From assembly GCF_008087665.1 (NCBI RefSeq), contig NZ_CP042912.1, forward strand, positions 5,456,001-5,520,000: a DNA stretch of 64,000 nucleotides, in the 5' to 3' direction. Within the stretch, counting starts at the first letter, position 1; every line of letters begins with the position of its first letter. Below, in pieces: positions 37,951 through 46,865 of the stretch. The position numbers and the translations under genes were made by a program. Below the pieces are notes generated by a model. That model worked only from the letters and a program-made list of their open reading frames with translations. It searched no databases and was not told where the DNA came from. The stretch is from Mariniblastus fucicola (lineage in GTDB: Bacteria > Planctomycetota > Planctomycetia > Pirellulales > Pirellulaceae).

Positions 37951-39780
37951 ATGCCCAGGCACCGCAATTTTCAATTTCAGTACGCTTCGTGCGAGCCCCG
38001 CCAATTGCTCGCAACCATCTCGCTCAACGGAAGCGAACTTTTGCTCGGCGGCGATTCTACCGCAGACGTTGCTTCGATTTCGGTTTCCGGCAATCAGGTT
38101 TCGGCGTCGCTAACCGGAGCCCAAACGATGTCGTTCGATGTTGCCGATGTCGAGTCCATTCGTTTTGTCGGTCTTGGCGGCGACGATCGATTCACTAACA
38201 ACACTTCGATCCCTTCCTTCGCATTTGGTCAGGACGGCGACGACGTTCTGATTGGCGGCAGCGGCAACGATCGCCTGATCGGCGGTTCTGGAAACGACAT
38301 GCTGACCGGGAACGATGGGGATGACGAAATTCGCGGCGGCGCCGACGGAACCAAGGTCATCGAAGGCGGGGCAGGAGACGACCGGCTTTTCGGTGGAACC
38401 GGTACTAACACGATTCGTGGCGAAGATGGAAACGACACGATCTACGGAGGCGACTCGATCGATTCGGTGTACGGCGGCAACGGCGATGACTTGCTTTATC
38501 CCGGACACGGCAACAACTATGTCGAAGGCGGGGCAGGGGACGACCGGGTTACGTCGGGACGCGATATCGACGAAGTCTTCGGAGGCAACGGTGACGATCT
38601 GCTATTCACCGGAGAGGGCGACGACGTCGTCGACGGCGGTGCGGGCGATGACTGGATTGGAACCAACGACGGCAACGATGTCATCATGGGCGGAACCGGA
38701 GCAGATCGGCTTCGTGGCGGCGACGGCGATGATCGGATCGAAGCTGGAGCAGGCGTTTCTGCCGGAAAGTTTAACGTCCAATCTCTGCGCGGCGGCGAAG
38801 GCGATGACGTGATTGTCGGTAGCGATCAGGTCGACTTCACTTACGGAGACGGTGGCGATGATGAAATTACGCTGCTTGGCGGTGACGACACGGCCTTCGG
38901 CGGCGCCGGGGACGACACGATCAAGTTGGGAAACGGATTCGACAAAGCTGAAGGCGGCGACGGCGAGGACAGGATCGAAGGCGGCGCTGGCAACGACGAA
39001 CTCAACGGCGGTGCCGACGATGACCGATTGATCGGAGGAACGGGCGTCGATACCGCGGTCTATATCTTTAATCAGTCGCGTTATCGAATCGCCGGTAGCG
39101 ACCTGTTCGTTCGCGACATGGTCGGCACTGATGGCACGGACGATGTCGATCAGATTGAGGAACTCGCTTTCGCGAGCGGAATCATTGCGGCGGAATCCCA
39201 AATCGAAGAAGTTGTTGCCGTCCAGCCGATTATCGTTTCCAACTCCAATGGCTCCAACACGGCCGAGTACTTCGGAACCGCGGCACAGGAAGCCGAAATC
39301 AAGACATGGATCAATGACATCTGGTATCAGGCTCGCATTCAGGTGAATTGGCGAACTCCGAACACCTGGAACAATACGTTTGCCAACGTCGGCAGCGGCG
39401 GGACTCGTCCTTTCAACGACGCGTTCGAAATTTTTGACCGGGGAGACGCGGCAGGAGTCGGCAACACAAATTCACTCAACATCATGATGTATTTTGTGGA
39501 AATCGTACCAGGCAGCGCGAACCTGAATGAAAACACAACAAACGGCGTTTCGGTCGACGGTAGTAATGGTGTCACTTTTCAAGTTGGCGACAACTTGCCT
39601 GGCTTCGATGACGGACGCATGGCAATCGCTCGTGTTGCATCGCATGAAATCGCCCACAACCTTGGACTGGAGCACGTTTCGGGCAATGGCACGAACCTTA
39701 TGAACTTTCCGAACATCACCAACGACCGAATCACAAATGCTCAAGCAGCACAGTTGATCTCAAGTAGATTCTCGCGATAG
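37951..39780 (+). CDS. RTX calcium-binding repeat protein with C-terminal matrixin-like metalloprotease
   Basis: 609 residues from ATG 37951, with AAGGAG five bases upstream. The N-terminus carries YASCEPRQLLATISL, the planctomycete EPRxLLA surface-protein motif. Residues about 85-380 are some 20 GGxGxDxxx nonapeptide repeats forming a calcium beta-roll. The last 140 residues have a zinc-metalloprotease signature ASHEIAHNLGLEHVSG (HExxHxxxxxH), with a following NLMNFPNI Met-turn. This predicts a secreted, calcium-stabilised peptidase. No type I secretion genes lie nearby. The catalytic motif is at the C-terminal end, the reverse of serralysins. Confidence 0.85.
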   Translation: MPRHRNFQFQYASCEPRQLLATISLNGSELLLGGDSTADVASISVSGNQVSASLTGAQTMSFDVADVESIRFVGLGGDDRFTNNTSIPSFAFGQDGDDVLIGGSGNDRLIGGSGNDMLTGNDGDDEIRGGADGTKVIEGGAGDDRLFGGTGTNTIRGEDGNDTIYGGDSIDSVYGGNGDDLLYPGHGNNYVEGGAGDDRVTSGRDIDEVFGGNGDDLLFTGEGDDVVDGGAGDDWIGTNDGNDVIMGGTGADRLRGGDGDDRIEAGAGVSAGKFNVQSLRGGEGDDVIVGSDQVDFTYGDGGDDEITLLGGDDTAFGGAGDDTIKLGNGFDKAEGGDGEDRIEGGAGNDELNGGADDDRLIGGTGVDTAVYIFNQSRYRIAGSDLFVRDMVGTDGTDDVDQIEELAFASGIIAAESQIEEVVAVQPIIVSNSNGSNTAEYFGTAAQEAEIKTWINDIWYQARIQVNWRTPNTWNNTFANVGSGGTRPFNDAFEIFDRGDAAGVGNTNSLNIMMYFVEIVPGSANLNENTTNGVSVDGSNGVTFQVGDNLPGFDDGRMAIARVASHEIAHNLGLEHVSGNGTNLMNFPNITNDRITNAQAAQLISSRFSR

Positions 39781-39807
39781 GCCGGCAGCCTGCAAAGCTG
39801 CATTGGG

Positions 39808-41199
39808 TTATGCATCCAGCGTGGCTTTGCTGTTGCCAAATTCTTCGGCTTCGACGCCAAGTCGCTGCAACATGGTCAGGTACAGATTCGAAAGCGGCGC
39901 CTCTTCGTGCTGCATTTCGCTTCGCCACCCTTTGTCTGTCGAGATGCCTGCGTTTTCCTGATGATCTGCGTCGCCGGTTCCAAACTGCCGGTACTGGCCG
40001 TGGCTGAATCCGAGATTGGATCCACCGGAAAGAATCAACGGGTAATTGCGCGAAAGATGAAATGAACTCGATGCCGAACCATAAAACGCCAGCGTATTGT
40101 CCAGCATCGACCCGCTGCCATCGATTTCCGGGGTTGCTTTCAGGCGAGTCAAAAATCGGGCATACTCTTCGGCCAGAAATCGGCAGTACTTTCCAAAGTT
40201 TTCCCAACCTCCAGGCTTTTTGGTTTCATGTGAAAGCTGGTGCGTCTGGCGGAAGCCAATGGCTCTGGCAAGGTAGTCGCTCACACCGACACCATTCTCA
40301 CGACCAAGTTGATAGGTCACGACCCGCGTTGAATCTGTTTTGAACGCAAGAAAAATCAGCTCGAACATTGTTCGCAAATAGTTGCGCGGATCTTCCGGGT
40401 TTACTTCCAGATTCAGGTGGTCCACATTGACGACCGGCAGCGGAACTTCCAGCCACTGCTTTGCCTTTTCAACTCGAAGTTCCGTTTCACGCACTGACTG
40501 AAGATAGTCATCCAAAGTCTTCTGATCCTGATTGGAGAGCCGCGCGCGAAGCGACCTGGCATCGCCCATTAAATCATCAAGAGCCGACTTGCTTAGTGCC
40601 AGACGTCTTGCCGCCTCTTTGTCGTTCTTGACAAACAGACTGTCAAAAATTCTCTTCGGCCTGTTCTCCGCAGGAATCGGGCGACCATTGCGATTGAACG
40701 ACATCGTTTGAGCACCGCGTGGCGATCCTGTGCCTCCGTCGGTCGACAACACCAGCGACGAATATCGCGTGTGCTGGCCTACATGCTGTGCATACGCCTG
40801 ATCCAGCGAAATGCTGTTCTGGTAGTCACCTGAACCGCCGGTGTTGGCTCCTGTCAAAAACTGATCTGCATTGGAGTGACCATGAACATCGCGAGCAAAA
40901 GGGTGAGACAGTCCGCTAAAAACCGTCAAGTCATCCCTGAGCGGCTCAAGCGGATCGAGGCATTTCGTGAATTTGAAATCCTTGCCCGAGCCATGAGGAA
41001 ACCAGCTCCAGTCCTTGAAAGCCGGATCTTCTTTAAGCGGCATGGGAACGCCGTCGGGCATGTAGAAGCAGGCGAGACGCTTCGGAGCTTCCGGTTGCTT
41101 CGGCGATACACCTGCCAGCGAATAAGTTTCGAACCACGGTAGCGCCAACGCAAATCCGCTCGTCCCACGAATGAAAGATCTTCGATTGATTCGATGCAT
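39808..41199 (-). CDS. DUF1552 Tat-exported protein
   Basis: 463 residues. The N-terminus MHRINRRSFIRGTSGFALALP is a twin-arginine-type signal. The body matches DUF1552 (RLACFYMPDGVPMP, LTVFSGLSHPFARDVHGHSNADQFLTG, SLDQAYAQHVG, LPVVNVDHLNLEVNPED). DUF1552 and DUF1501 share the alkaline-phosphatase-like clan; a catalytic role is unproven. It is the downstream partner of a DUF1592-type protein with 128 bases between them, a fixed pairing in planctomycetes. Confidence 0.88.
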   Translation of the reverse strand: MHRINRRSFIRGTSGFALALPWFETYSLAGVSPKQPEAPKRLACFYMPDGVPMPLKEDPAFKDWSWFPHGSGKDFKFTKCLDPLEPLRDDLTVFSGLSHPFARDVHGHSNADQFLTGANTGGSGDYQNSISLDQAYAQHVGQHTRYSSLVLSTDGGTGSPRGAQTMSFNRNGRPIPAENRPKRIFDSLFVKNDKEAARRLALSKSALDDLMGDARSLRARLSNQDQKTLDDYLQSVRETELRVEKAKQWLEVPLPVVNVDHLNLEVNPEDPRNYLRTMFELIFLAFKTDSTRVVTYQLGRENGVGVSDYLARAIGFRQTHQLSHETKKPGGWENFGKYCRFLAEEYARFLTRLKATPEIDGSGSMLDNTLAFYGSASSSFHLSRNYPLILSGGSNLGFSHGQYRQFGTGDADHQENAGISTDKGWRSEMQHEEAPLSNLYLTMLQRLGVEAEEFGNSKATLDA

Positions 41200-41327
41200 G
41201 TTGTTGCTTTCAAGAATAACTTCTGGTTCGTTAAGAGCTGAATTGGCGGTGCCGCCCTTTAAACACTGGACGTGAGCACGGCACTCAGCATTCGACTCTT
41301 CGCAAATTTATCGTTCAGCTTTGGCGG

Positions 41328-44063
41328 TCACTGGTTTGCGCGGAAAAGGTCGCTGGTCACGGCGAGTCGAATCAGAGCCTTCAGGCCATCACCGCTTTTT
41401 CTCAAGTCAGAAGCAATGGACTCAATGGAAGAACGATCAGAAAAACCCAGCGGACGACCCAGGCCGTACGAGACCATTTTGCTTACCATCGCCGTCACAA
41501 ATTGATCCTGTCGATTCTCAAGCAGGTATCGTTTGAGACCGTCGACGCCGTCCAGCTCTTCCTGATTGAACAGTTTGCTTGACGCATCTACCGGCTTTTC
41601 ACCGATCGTTTCCCGCCAGCGTCCGACCGCGTCGTAGTTTTCAAAAGCAATCCCCCACGGATCGATCCGTGCATGGCAAGACTTGCACGCGACGTCACTG
41701 CGATGATCTTCCAGACGTTCCTTGAGAGTCATTTTCAGGACCTCCGGATCAGCCAGATCGATCTCGGGGACAGCCGGAGGAGGTGGTGGAGGGGGGTCGT
41801 GCAGGATTTTGTCCAACAGCCAGATGCCTCGCTTGAGCGGATTGGAATCTTTCCCGTCCGAGTTCATGGCCAGCAGACCGGCCTGTGTCAAAAGTCCGCC
41901 ACGCTGTTGTTCAGGGCCAAAGCGAACTCTCTGAAACTCGTTGCCCGAAATTCCCTCGATGTCGTAATGTCTGGCAAGCCTCTGATTGGCAAACGTGTAG
42001 TCCGCGTGAAGGAAATCGATAATGCTTTTGTTCTCACCAAGAACATGGCGAAACATCTCGATAGGCTCACGCTTCATGGCGTCGATTGCTGCCGCATCAA
42101 CATCGCCATAGGTTTTCCTGTCAACGTCCAGATAGTCAAGCAGTCCCAGGCCCAACCACTGACGTACGAAGTGTTTCGAGAACCTTTCGCTTTTCGGATC
42201 AGCCAACATACGATCGACCTGTTGAAGCAGGACATGTTCTTCGGCCAGCTCACCACTTGCCGCCAGATCCATCAACTCCCTGTCTGGAATGCTGCACCAG
42301 AGAAACATCGATAGTTTTGAAGCAAGTTCGAATCGACTGGGTTGGCTGGATTGGCTGAGTTGGCTGAGTTGGCTGGGCTGTTCGGTAGCATCGGGCAACC
42401 CGACGTAGATAAAATTCGGCGATGAGAGCACCGTCGCGAGGACTTCAACCATCGCTTCCTGATTGTCATCGCAGGTCGGAAGGATCGCCTGAAACAGCTC
42501 AAGCTTTCGATTCACTTCTTCGTCTGTCACAGAGCGGCGCCAGGCGCGAGACATGAAAGGCTCAAGAATACGTTTGGCCGCTGCTACGACATTTCCCGTT
42601 TCGATGTCTTCCGGGAAAATCCCCAAATGGGAATTCGGCGGCCACTGTGCGTACCAGGGAGCAACCACTTCGATGGCTTCAACCTCAATCGAACCGGCCC
42701 ACCAGTATCCTGTCTGATTCCTGAGGATGACATATTCAGTCGGGTTTGGCTGTGCTCCCATCCTGGAGCTGCGATAGGCATTCCGTGGGACTTCGCCCAA
42801 ATGAATGTCCCATTCATACCAGGTTGAATCTTCGTTGGCGACAGTGCGGGCCGAACCCACCGGAAAGTTGGTGTGCGAGTTGTTGCTGGGCTGAAAACCG
42901 AAGTTGACTCGCAGTTCCGGCAGCGCCGATTCCCCCGCCGGAGTATTGTCATGCGGAACGCGTTTGGCTTTGACTCGCAACTTCATCGTTCCTGAAGCCG
43001 GCAGGTAATTGCCAAGGTCGAAATTGTGGCGGGCGTTTGGTGGAATGATCAGGGCATATTCGCTTGCTGCATCCTCGATCGGTTCCTGAACCTCTTTCTC
43101 TTCAGGTTTCAAACTGTAGCGAGCACCGTGATAGCGGTAGCTGGTGAGCAATCGATCTCCATTCGCATTCAGCAAATGGGTATTGCTGTTGCGGGCCTTG
43201 AAATGTTTCTGGTGAAGCTTGGCCAGCTGTTCTTTTGCGTCTTCAGGTTTTGTGTTTCGCGTTTCATGCGTGGCCTCGAGTTTTTGTTTCGCTTCTTCGT
43301 AGTCGCGAATCATCAGATCGGCCACGTCATCCATCGAGATTCGATACTGGATCGGTTTCGGCCGTTCGCCACGAACCGTTGCCTTGACCAGCGCTTTCCG
43401 GGCGAGCTCACGGTAGATCCCGAGTTGGGTCGTAGATATTTGCAGCATGTCCGCGCTGTTGAGAAAGCCATCTGGTGAAGGAGTTTCAGGTGGCAGGTCT
43501 CGACCAAAGTCGTAAGGCAGTCCCAGCAAATCCTGCAAGGCGTATGAATACTCGTATCGCGTCATGCGCCGAAACGAGGAGTGTTTTTTCTGACTACGAC
43601 GAACGTTGGAAGCGACCTGAATCTCCATTGAAAGCCAATCGATGATTTTCGCACGTTCAATATCACTCAACTGGACTTCGGCATCTGCCGGAGGCATTTC
43701 TGCATTGCTCAGAACTTTCTGAACTTCCGTCCACCACTTCTCGTCGTCTCCCGCCACGAGATCTGGGTTAAGCTGATCGGTGCGAAAGTCAGCTTCCTGT
43801 TCTTCTTCACCGTGGCATGATTCGCATGCGTTCTGCAGAAGAGGCTCAATCGATTTCCGGTAAGTCTTCAGATCGGTAGCTTTGCGAACCGAGGGAGTCG
43901 CGTTGCTGACTGGCTTACCCTTGAATCGAGACCGTAACGCGCCAGATTGTTTGGCATCTGCAAGCGAGTGAGAAGTTGGAGATGTCGGTTTTTCCTGAGC
44001 CAGCGATGCTGCAGACAACATGAAGTATGCGAGTAAAAGCAAGACGCTGGATTTAAATTTCAT
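41328..44063 (-). CDS. DUF1592/DUF1588/DUF1595/DUF1585 protein with haem motifs
   Basis: About 911 residues from ATG 44063, giving a signal peptide (MKFKSSVLLLLAYFMLSAASLAQ); ATG 44117 would add 18 residues with another hydrophobic run. An N-terminal planctomycete cytochrome motif CESCH (about residue 78) is followed by DUF1587 (RMTRYEYSYALQDLLGL), a carbohydrate-binding-like module, DUF1595, DUF1592 (LSMFLWCSIPDRELMDLAASG), DUF1588 (RGGLLTQAGLLAMNSDG...KRGIWLLDKILHDPPPPPPP) and DUF1585. A second motif CKSCHARIDPWG lies near residue 800. It is exported and probably acts with the DUF1552 protein. Reaction unknown. Confidence 0.88.
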   Translation of the reverse strand: MKFKSSVLLLLAYFMLSAASLAQEKPTSPTSHSLADAKQSGALRSRFKGKPVSNATPSVRKATDLKTYRKSIEPLLQNACESCHGEEEQEADFRTDQLNPDLVAGDDEKWWTEVQKVLSNAEMPPADAEVQLSDIERAKIIDWLSMEIQVASNVRRSQKKHSSFRRMTRYEYSYALQDLLGLPYDFGRDLPPETPSPDGFLNSADMLQISTTQLGIYRELARKALVKATVRGERPKPIQYRISMDDVADLMIRDYEEAKQKLEATHETRNTKPEDAKEQLAKLHQKHFKARNSNTHLLNANGDRLLTSYRYHGARYSLKPEEKEVQEPIEDAASEYALIIPPNARHNFDLGNYLPASGTMKLRVKAKRVPHDNTPAGESALPELRVNFGFQPSNNSHTNFPVGSARTVANEDSTWYEWDIHLGEVPRNAYRSSRMGAQPNPTEYVILRNQTGYWWAGSIEVEAIEVVAPWYAQWPPNSHLGIFPEDIETGNVVAAAKRILEPFMSRAWRRSVTDEEVNRKLELFQAILPTCDDNQEAMVEVLATVLSSPNFIYVGLPDATEQPSQLSQLSQSSQPSRFELASKLSMFLWCSIPDRELMDLAASGELAEEHVLLQQVDRMLADPKSERFSKHFVRQWLGLGLLDYLDVDRKTYGDVDAAAIDAMKREPIEMFRHVLGENKSIIDFLHADYTFANQRLARHYDIEGISGNEFQRVRFGPEQQRGGLLTQAGLLAMNSDGKDSNPLKRGIWLLDKILHDPPPPPPPAVPEIDLADPEVLKMTLKERLEDHRSDVACKSCHARIDPWGIAFENYDAVGRWRETIGEKPVDASSKLFNQEELDGVDGLKRYLLENRQDQFVTAMVSKMVSYGLGRPLGFSDRSSIESIASDLRKSGDGLKALIRLAVTSDLFRANQ

Positions 44064-44223
44064 CAGGTGCAGGATCAGGAGAAGGCTCGTATGAATGTGT
44101 CTCAGTACAGCGAACATTAAAACGACAACTGAAGGTCGCTAAATATTGGACCATTCCGCTCGATATCAGGATTTTTCTGCAAATTCACCCACTCATGGTG
44201 TTTCTGTCCACAGGACGCCAAAC

Positions 44224-44262
44224 AAAAAACCCTTGCTGATGAACAGGCCATCAGCAAGGGTT
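44224..44262 (-). terminator. Strong rho-independent terminator, minus strand
   Basis: AACCCTTGCTGATG (44228-44241) and CATCAGCAAGGGTT (44249-44262) form a perfect 14-pair stem with a seven-base loop. On the minus strand it is followed by a T run (A run at 44224-44229 on the plus strand). It is about 400 bases downstream of the clpX stop, too far to be a simple end of that gene. Confidence 0.8.
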
Positions 44263-44397
44263 ATTGGTAACGTCGACTCGTGCAGTTGTGGTACCGTCAA
44301 GCTGCCTTTGTCATTTGGTATCGGACGATTTCAAATTGCATAAACGAGGTGCATGTCAAAAAGTGTTGCAATCGAAATCAAACTCTCCTCATTGGAT

Positions 44398-44420
44398 CGC
44401 AGGTTCGAATCTGCTCTCCA
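44398..44420 (+). other. tRNA 3'-end-like fragment
   Basis: CGCAGGTTCGAATCTGCTCTCCA resembles a tRNA T-arm plus acceptor end. It would be a perfect five-pair T stem with a TTCGAAT loop if one C were inserted after the loop. No D-arm, anticodon arm or pairing 5' acceptor strand is found upstream, so it is at most a remnant. Confidence 0.3.
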
Positions 44421-44659
44421 GTTTTGAAATGTGGTCGGTTGATGGTGGTCGGAAGTCAATCGCGAAGAACCCATCGCGTCTGGCGACGGACATGACTGTT
44501 AAACCACTGCCAACATGCTGGATTGGAGTCCTTCGAAAGGCGGACGGTTTTAAACCGGCGAGGCCAATCGATGCTCTTCTCCTTCACTTTCACACATCTC
44601 GGTTCGGTGTCCGCAACGTTTTAATGATTGCGAACTCCCTGTGAAAAGCGGGCAGCAAG

Positions 44660-45940
44660 CTACGCACTTTTCGATTCGGGCATTTTGAAAGCTTCCGGAT
44701 TGATGCCCGCGGCAACCATCTTCTCATCGACAACGAACGTGGTGCCTTTCGGCTGGTCAGGGAGGTCGTACATGATGTCAAGCATGACCTGTTCGATAAT
44801 CGAGCGAAGACCGCGTGCTCCGGTTTCTTTCTCCATGGCCCGGTGAGCCATCATCTGCAACGCTTCATCGGTGAAGTTGAGATTGCAGCCTTCCATTTCA
44901 AAAAGGCTTTGGTATTGACGTACAAGTGCGTTCTTGGGTTCAGTCATCACCTGGATCAAACCAGCTTCGTTCAGTGGAGCAAGCGCTGTCGTAACAGGCA
45001 AGCGTCCCACCAACTCGGGGATCAACCCGTATTCCAGAATGTCATCGCTGGTCACCTGCGGCAGGATCTCAGCCATGTCGCCGTCCTCGCGGACGCCGCT
45101 TCCGGAACCAAAACCAATCGTTCTTTCACCCAATCGTTTGCGGATGATTTCATCAATGCCAACAAAGGTTCCACCACAGATGAACAGAATGTTACTGGTG
45201 TCAATCTGGATGTACTGCTGCTCTGGATGTTTCCTGCCACCTTGCGGTGGCACGTTGGCTACGGTGCCTTCGATCATTTTCAAAAGCGCCTGTTGAACGC
45301 CTTCTCCTGAAACGTCCCGAGTGATCGAAACGTTGTTGCTTGTCTTGCCAATCTTGTCGATCTCGTCGATGTAGATGACTCCACGTTGTGCAGCTTCGAT
45401 GTCAAAATCGGCAGCATGAAGCAACTTCAGTAGCAGGTTTTCAACGTCTTCGCCGACATAGCCGGCTTCTGTAAGCGTCGTCGCATCACCGATGGCAAAC
45501 GGAACATTGAGGGTGCGAGCAAGTGTTCTGGCCAACAACGTTTTGCCCGAACCCGTAGGTCCGACCAGCATGATGTTGGACTTGTCGATCTCAACGTCTC
45601 CGCCTTCCCAGTCAAGAGACAGACGCTTGTAGTGGTTGTGCACGGCAACCGCCAAAACCTTTTTCGCAGCAGGTTGGCCGATGACGTACTCATCCATTCG
45701 CTCGACGACTTCACGCGGTGTAAGAATCCTGTTGAAGAGCTGTTTGCCAGGAGTCCGGCGACGTTGTTCCTGTTCCAGAATGCTCTGGCACAGTTCGATA
45801 CATTCGCCGCAGATATACACGTCGCCAGGTCCCTCAACGAGAGGCCCAACATCGCGATAGTTCTTCCTGCAAAATGAACAGTGCGCGTTTTTCTTGGTAG
45901 TGCCACTTCGGCGACTACTGGTGCCGTTATCAGCGGGCAT
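44660..45940 (-). CDS. clpX: ATP-dependent Clp protease ATP-binding subunit ClpX
   Basis: 426 residues from ATG 45940, backed by a strong AAGGAG ribosome site. A zinc-binding domain with C21, C24, C44 and C47 is followed by the AAA+ module: Walker [13 protein letters not shown], Walker [11 protein letters not shown], the pore loop GYVGEDVEN, and [12 protein letters not shown] with the ClpP-contact IGFG loop. It unfolds tagged substrates for ClpP. No clpP gene is adjacent. Confidence 0.97.
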   Translation of the reverse strand: MPADNGTSSRRSGTTKKNAHCSFCRKNYRDVGPLVEGPGDVYICGECIELCQSILEQEQRRRTPGKQLFNRILTPREVVERMDEYVIGQPAAKKVLAVAVHNHYKRLSLDWEGGDVEIDKSNIMLVGPTGSGKTLLARTLARTLNVPFAIGDATTLTEAGYVGEDVENLLLKLLHAADFDIEAAQRGVIYIDEIDKIGKTSNNVSITRDVSGEGVQQALLKMIEGTVANVPPQGGRKHPEQQYIQIDTSNILFICGGTFVGIDEIIRKRLGERTIGFGSGSGVREDGDMAEILPQVTSDDILEYGLIPELVGRLPVTTALAPLNEAGLIQVMTEPKNALVRQYQSLFEMEGCNLNFTDEALQMMAHRAMEKETGARGLRSIIEQVMLDIMYDLPDQPKGTTFVVDEKMVAAGINPEAFKMPESKSA

Positions 45941-46246
45941 TTTCACTCCTTGGTTTTTTACAACCAACCGTTGTTAATCCAGTTGTTTGCTCGAACATCA
46001 CTCGTCGAAACGGATCGGCGTGTGACGGTGCTTCCTTGCCCGCTAACCTTCGAGCTGTAAGAGTTGTTGTCAGCATTTCTGCTGGCACTTCTTCATCCTG
46101 TGAAAGTCGCCTGTTGTGACTTTCACAAGCCGAATCTTCCGCAGAACAGACAATCACAAACCGCGTTGCCCGTCCCTTCGGAATAAATTCACCCGTGGTA
46201 CGGGGCAAGGCAGGATGGGGTTCAGCCAGTTTTACGATTCTGTCGA
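45941..46246. other. Upstream region of clpX
   Basis: About 305 bases with no gene. It should hold the clpX promoter unless clpX is read through from 46642. The only structure I see is a nine-pair hairpin, GTGAAAGTC (46100-46108)/GACTTTCAC (46118-46126) with a nine-base loop and no U run on either strand. Confidence 0.5.
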
Positions 46247-46642
46247 TTACCCTTCTTCAACCGCGTCAGATTCTTCTTCGTCATCACCGGATTCGTCTGC
46301 TTTTTTGAGTGCAGCTTTGCGGATTGCGGCCTTTGCAGCTTCTGAAAGAGCATCGACGCCTCCCTCCAGGCCTTCGGTGGGTTCTTTCGCATCGACCTCC
46401 GGCAACGGAACCAGCCCGGCTACTTTCTTGTACTCGTCGGCGCCAATCACACCTTCGTCACGCATCTTGCGGAACGTTCCGAGATGGTCTTCTGTTCCCG
46501 TTCCGCCGATCGCCATGTTGCGAACCGCCTGAATGACGTAGTAAGCAACCAGAATCAGCGCAACCAAAATACTCGGATAGATAATCCAGGTCGCGCCCTC
46601 AATCTGCAGCACACCGTTCCACCAATCCCTCAGACTCTCCAT
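46247..46642 (-). CDS. Small membrane protein with SHOCT-like motif
   Basis: 131 residues. One membrane helix (about 19-40, YPSILVALILVAYYVIQAV), then a short segment LGTFRKMRDEGVIGADEYKKVAGLV that looks like the SHOCT oligomerisation motif, and a very acidic Ala/Asp/Glu C-terminus. I do not recognise a function. It lies upstream of clpX on the same strand, about 300 bases away. Confidence 0.65.
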   Translation of the reverse strand: MESLRDWWNGVLQIEGATWIIYPSILVALILVAYYVIQAVRNMAIGGTGTEDHLGTFRKMRDEGVIGADEYKKVAGLVPLPEVDAKEPTEGLEGGVDALSEAAKAAIRKAALKKADESGDDEEESDAVEEG

Positions 46643-46865
46643 CAGCCAGCAACTCTCAATCTAGTCCAGTTTGTAAGGTCTTTTTTACGCCGCCTCATTA
46701 TATCCCAAACCACCTTCACGTTTTAGCTACCTGTTTCAATCCGACGACATGGGGCTGCCCCGGCAACTGCCAAATTCAAGCGATCAGGACGCTCGATGGA
46801 CTCCGAATCGTGAGTTTTCCGATAGGAAACAAGTCAGGACTACCTCTCTGGATGAATCCGCGGCC

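Larger units (their letters stand above)
44118..44659. other. Intergenic region with orphan terminator and tRNA-like fragment
   Basis: This roughly 540-base gap between the DUF1592 gene and clpX has no convincing gene; a 126-codon GTG-started frame on the plus strand (44264-44644) has no recognisable features. It holds a strong terminator for minus-strand transcription (44224-44262) and a tRNA T-arm-like sequence (44398-44420). A small RNA made from the minus strand and ending at the terminator is possible. Confidence 0.5.

Noticed and set aside
38230-39050. Nucleotide repeat array in the RTX gene
   Set aside because: The repetition follows the GGxGxDxxx nonapeptide in the protein and is explained by the beta-roll.
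44345-44420. Complete tRNA gene ending at the TTCGAAT motif
   Set aside because: No matching 5' acceptor strand, D-arm or anticodon stem can be drawn, and the T stem has a one-base gap.
44321-44420. Selenocysteine tRNA (a TTTCAAA loop with TCA lies at 44329-44335)
   Set aside because: The anticodon stem pairs only three of five positions, the distance to the T-arm is far too long, and no eight-pair acceptor stem exists.
44264-44644. 126-residue plus-strand gene
   Set aside because: GTG start without ribosome site; the composition is mixed and no domain is evident; it covers the tRNA-like remnant.
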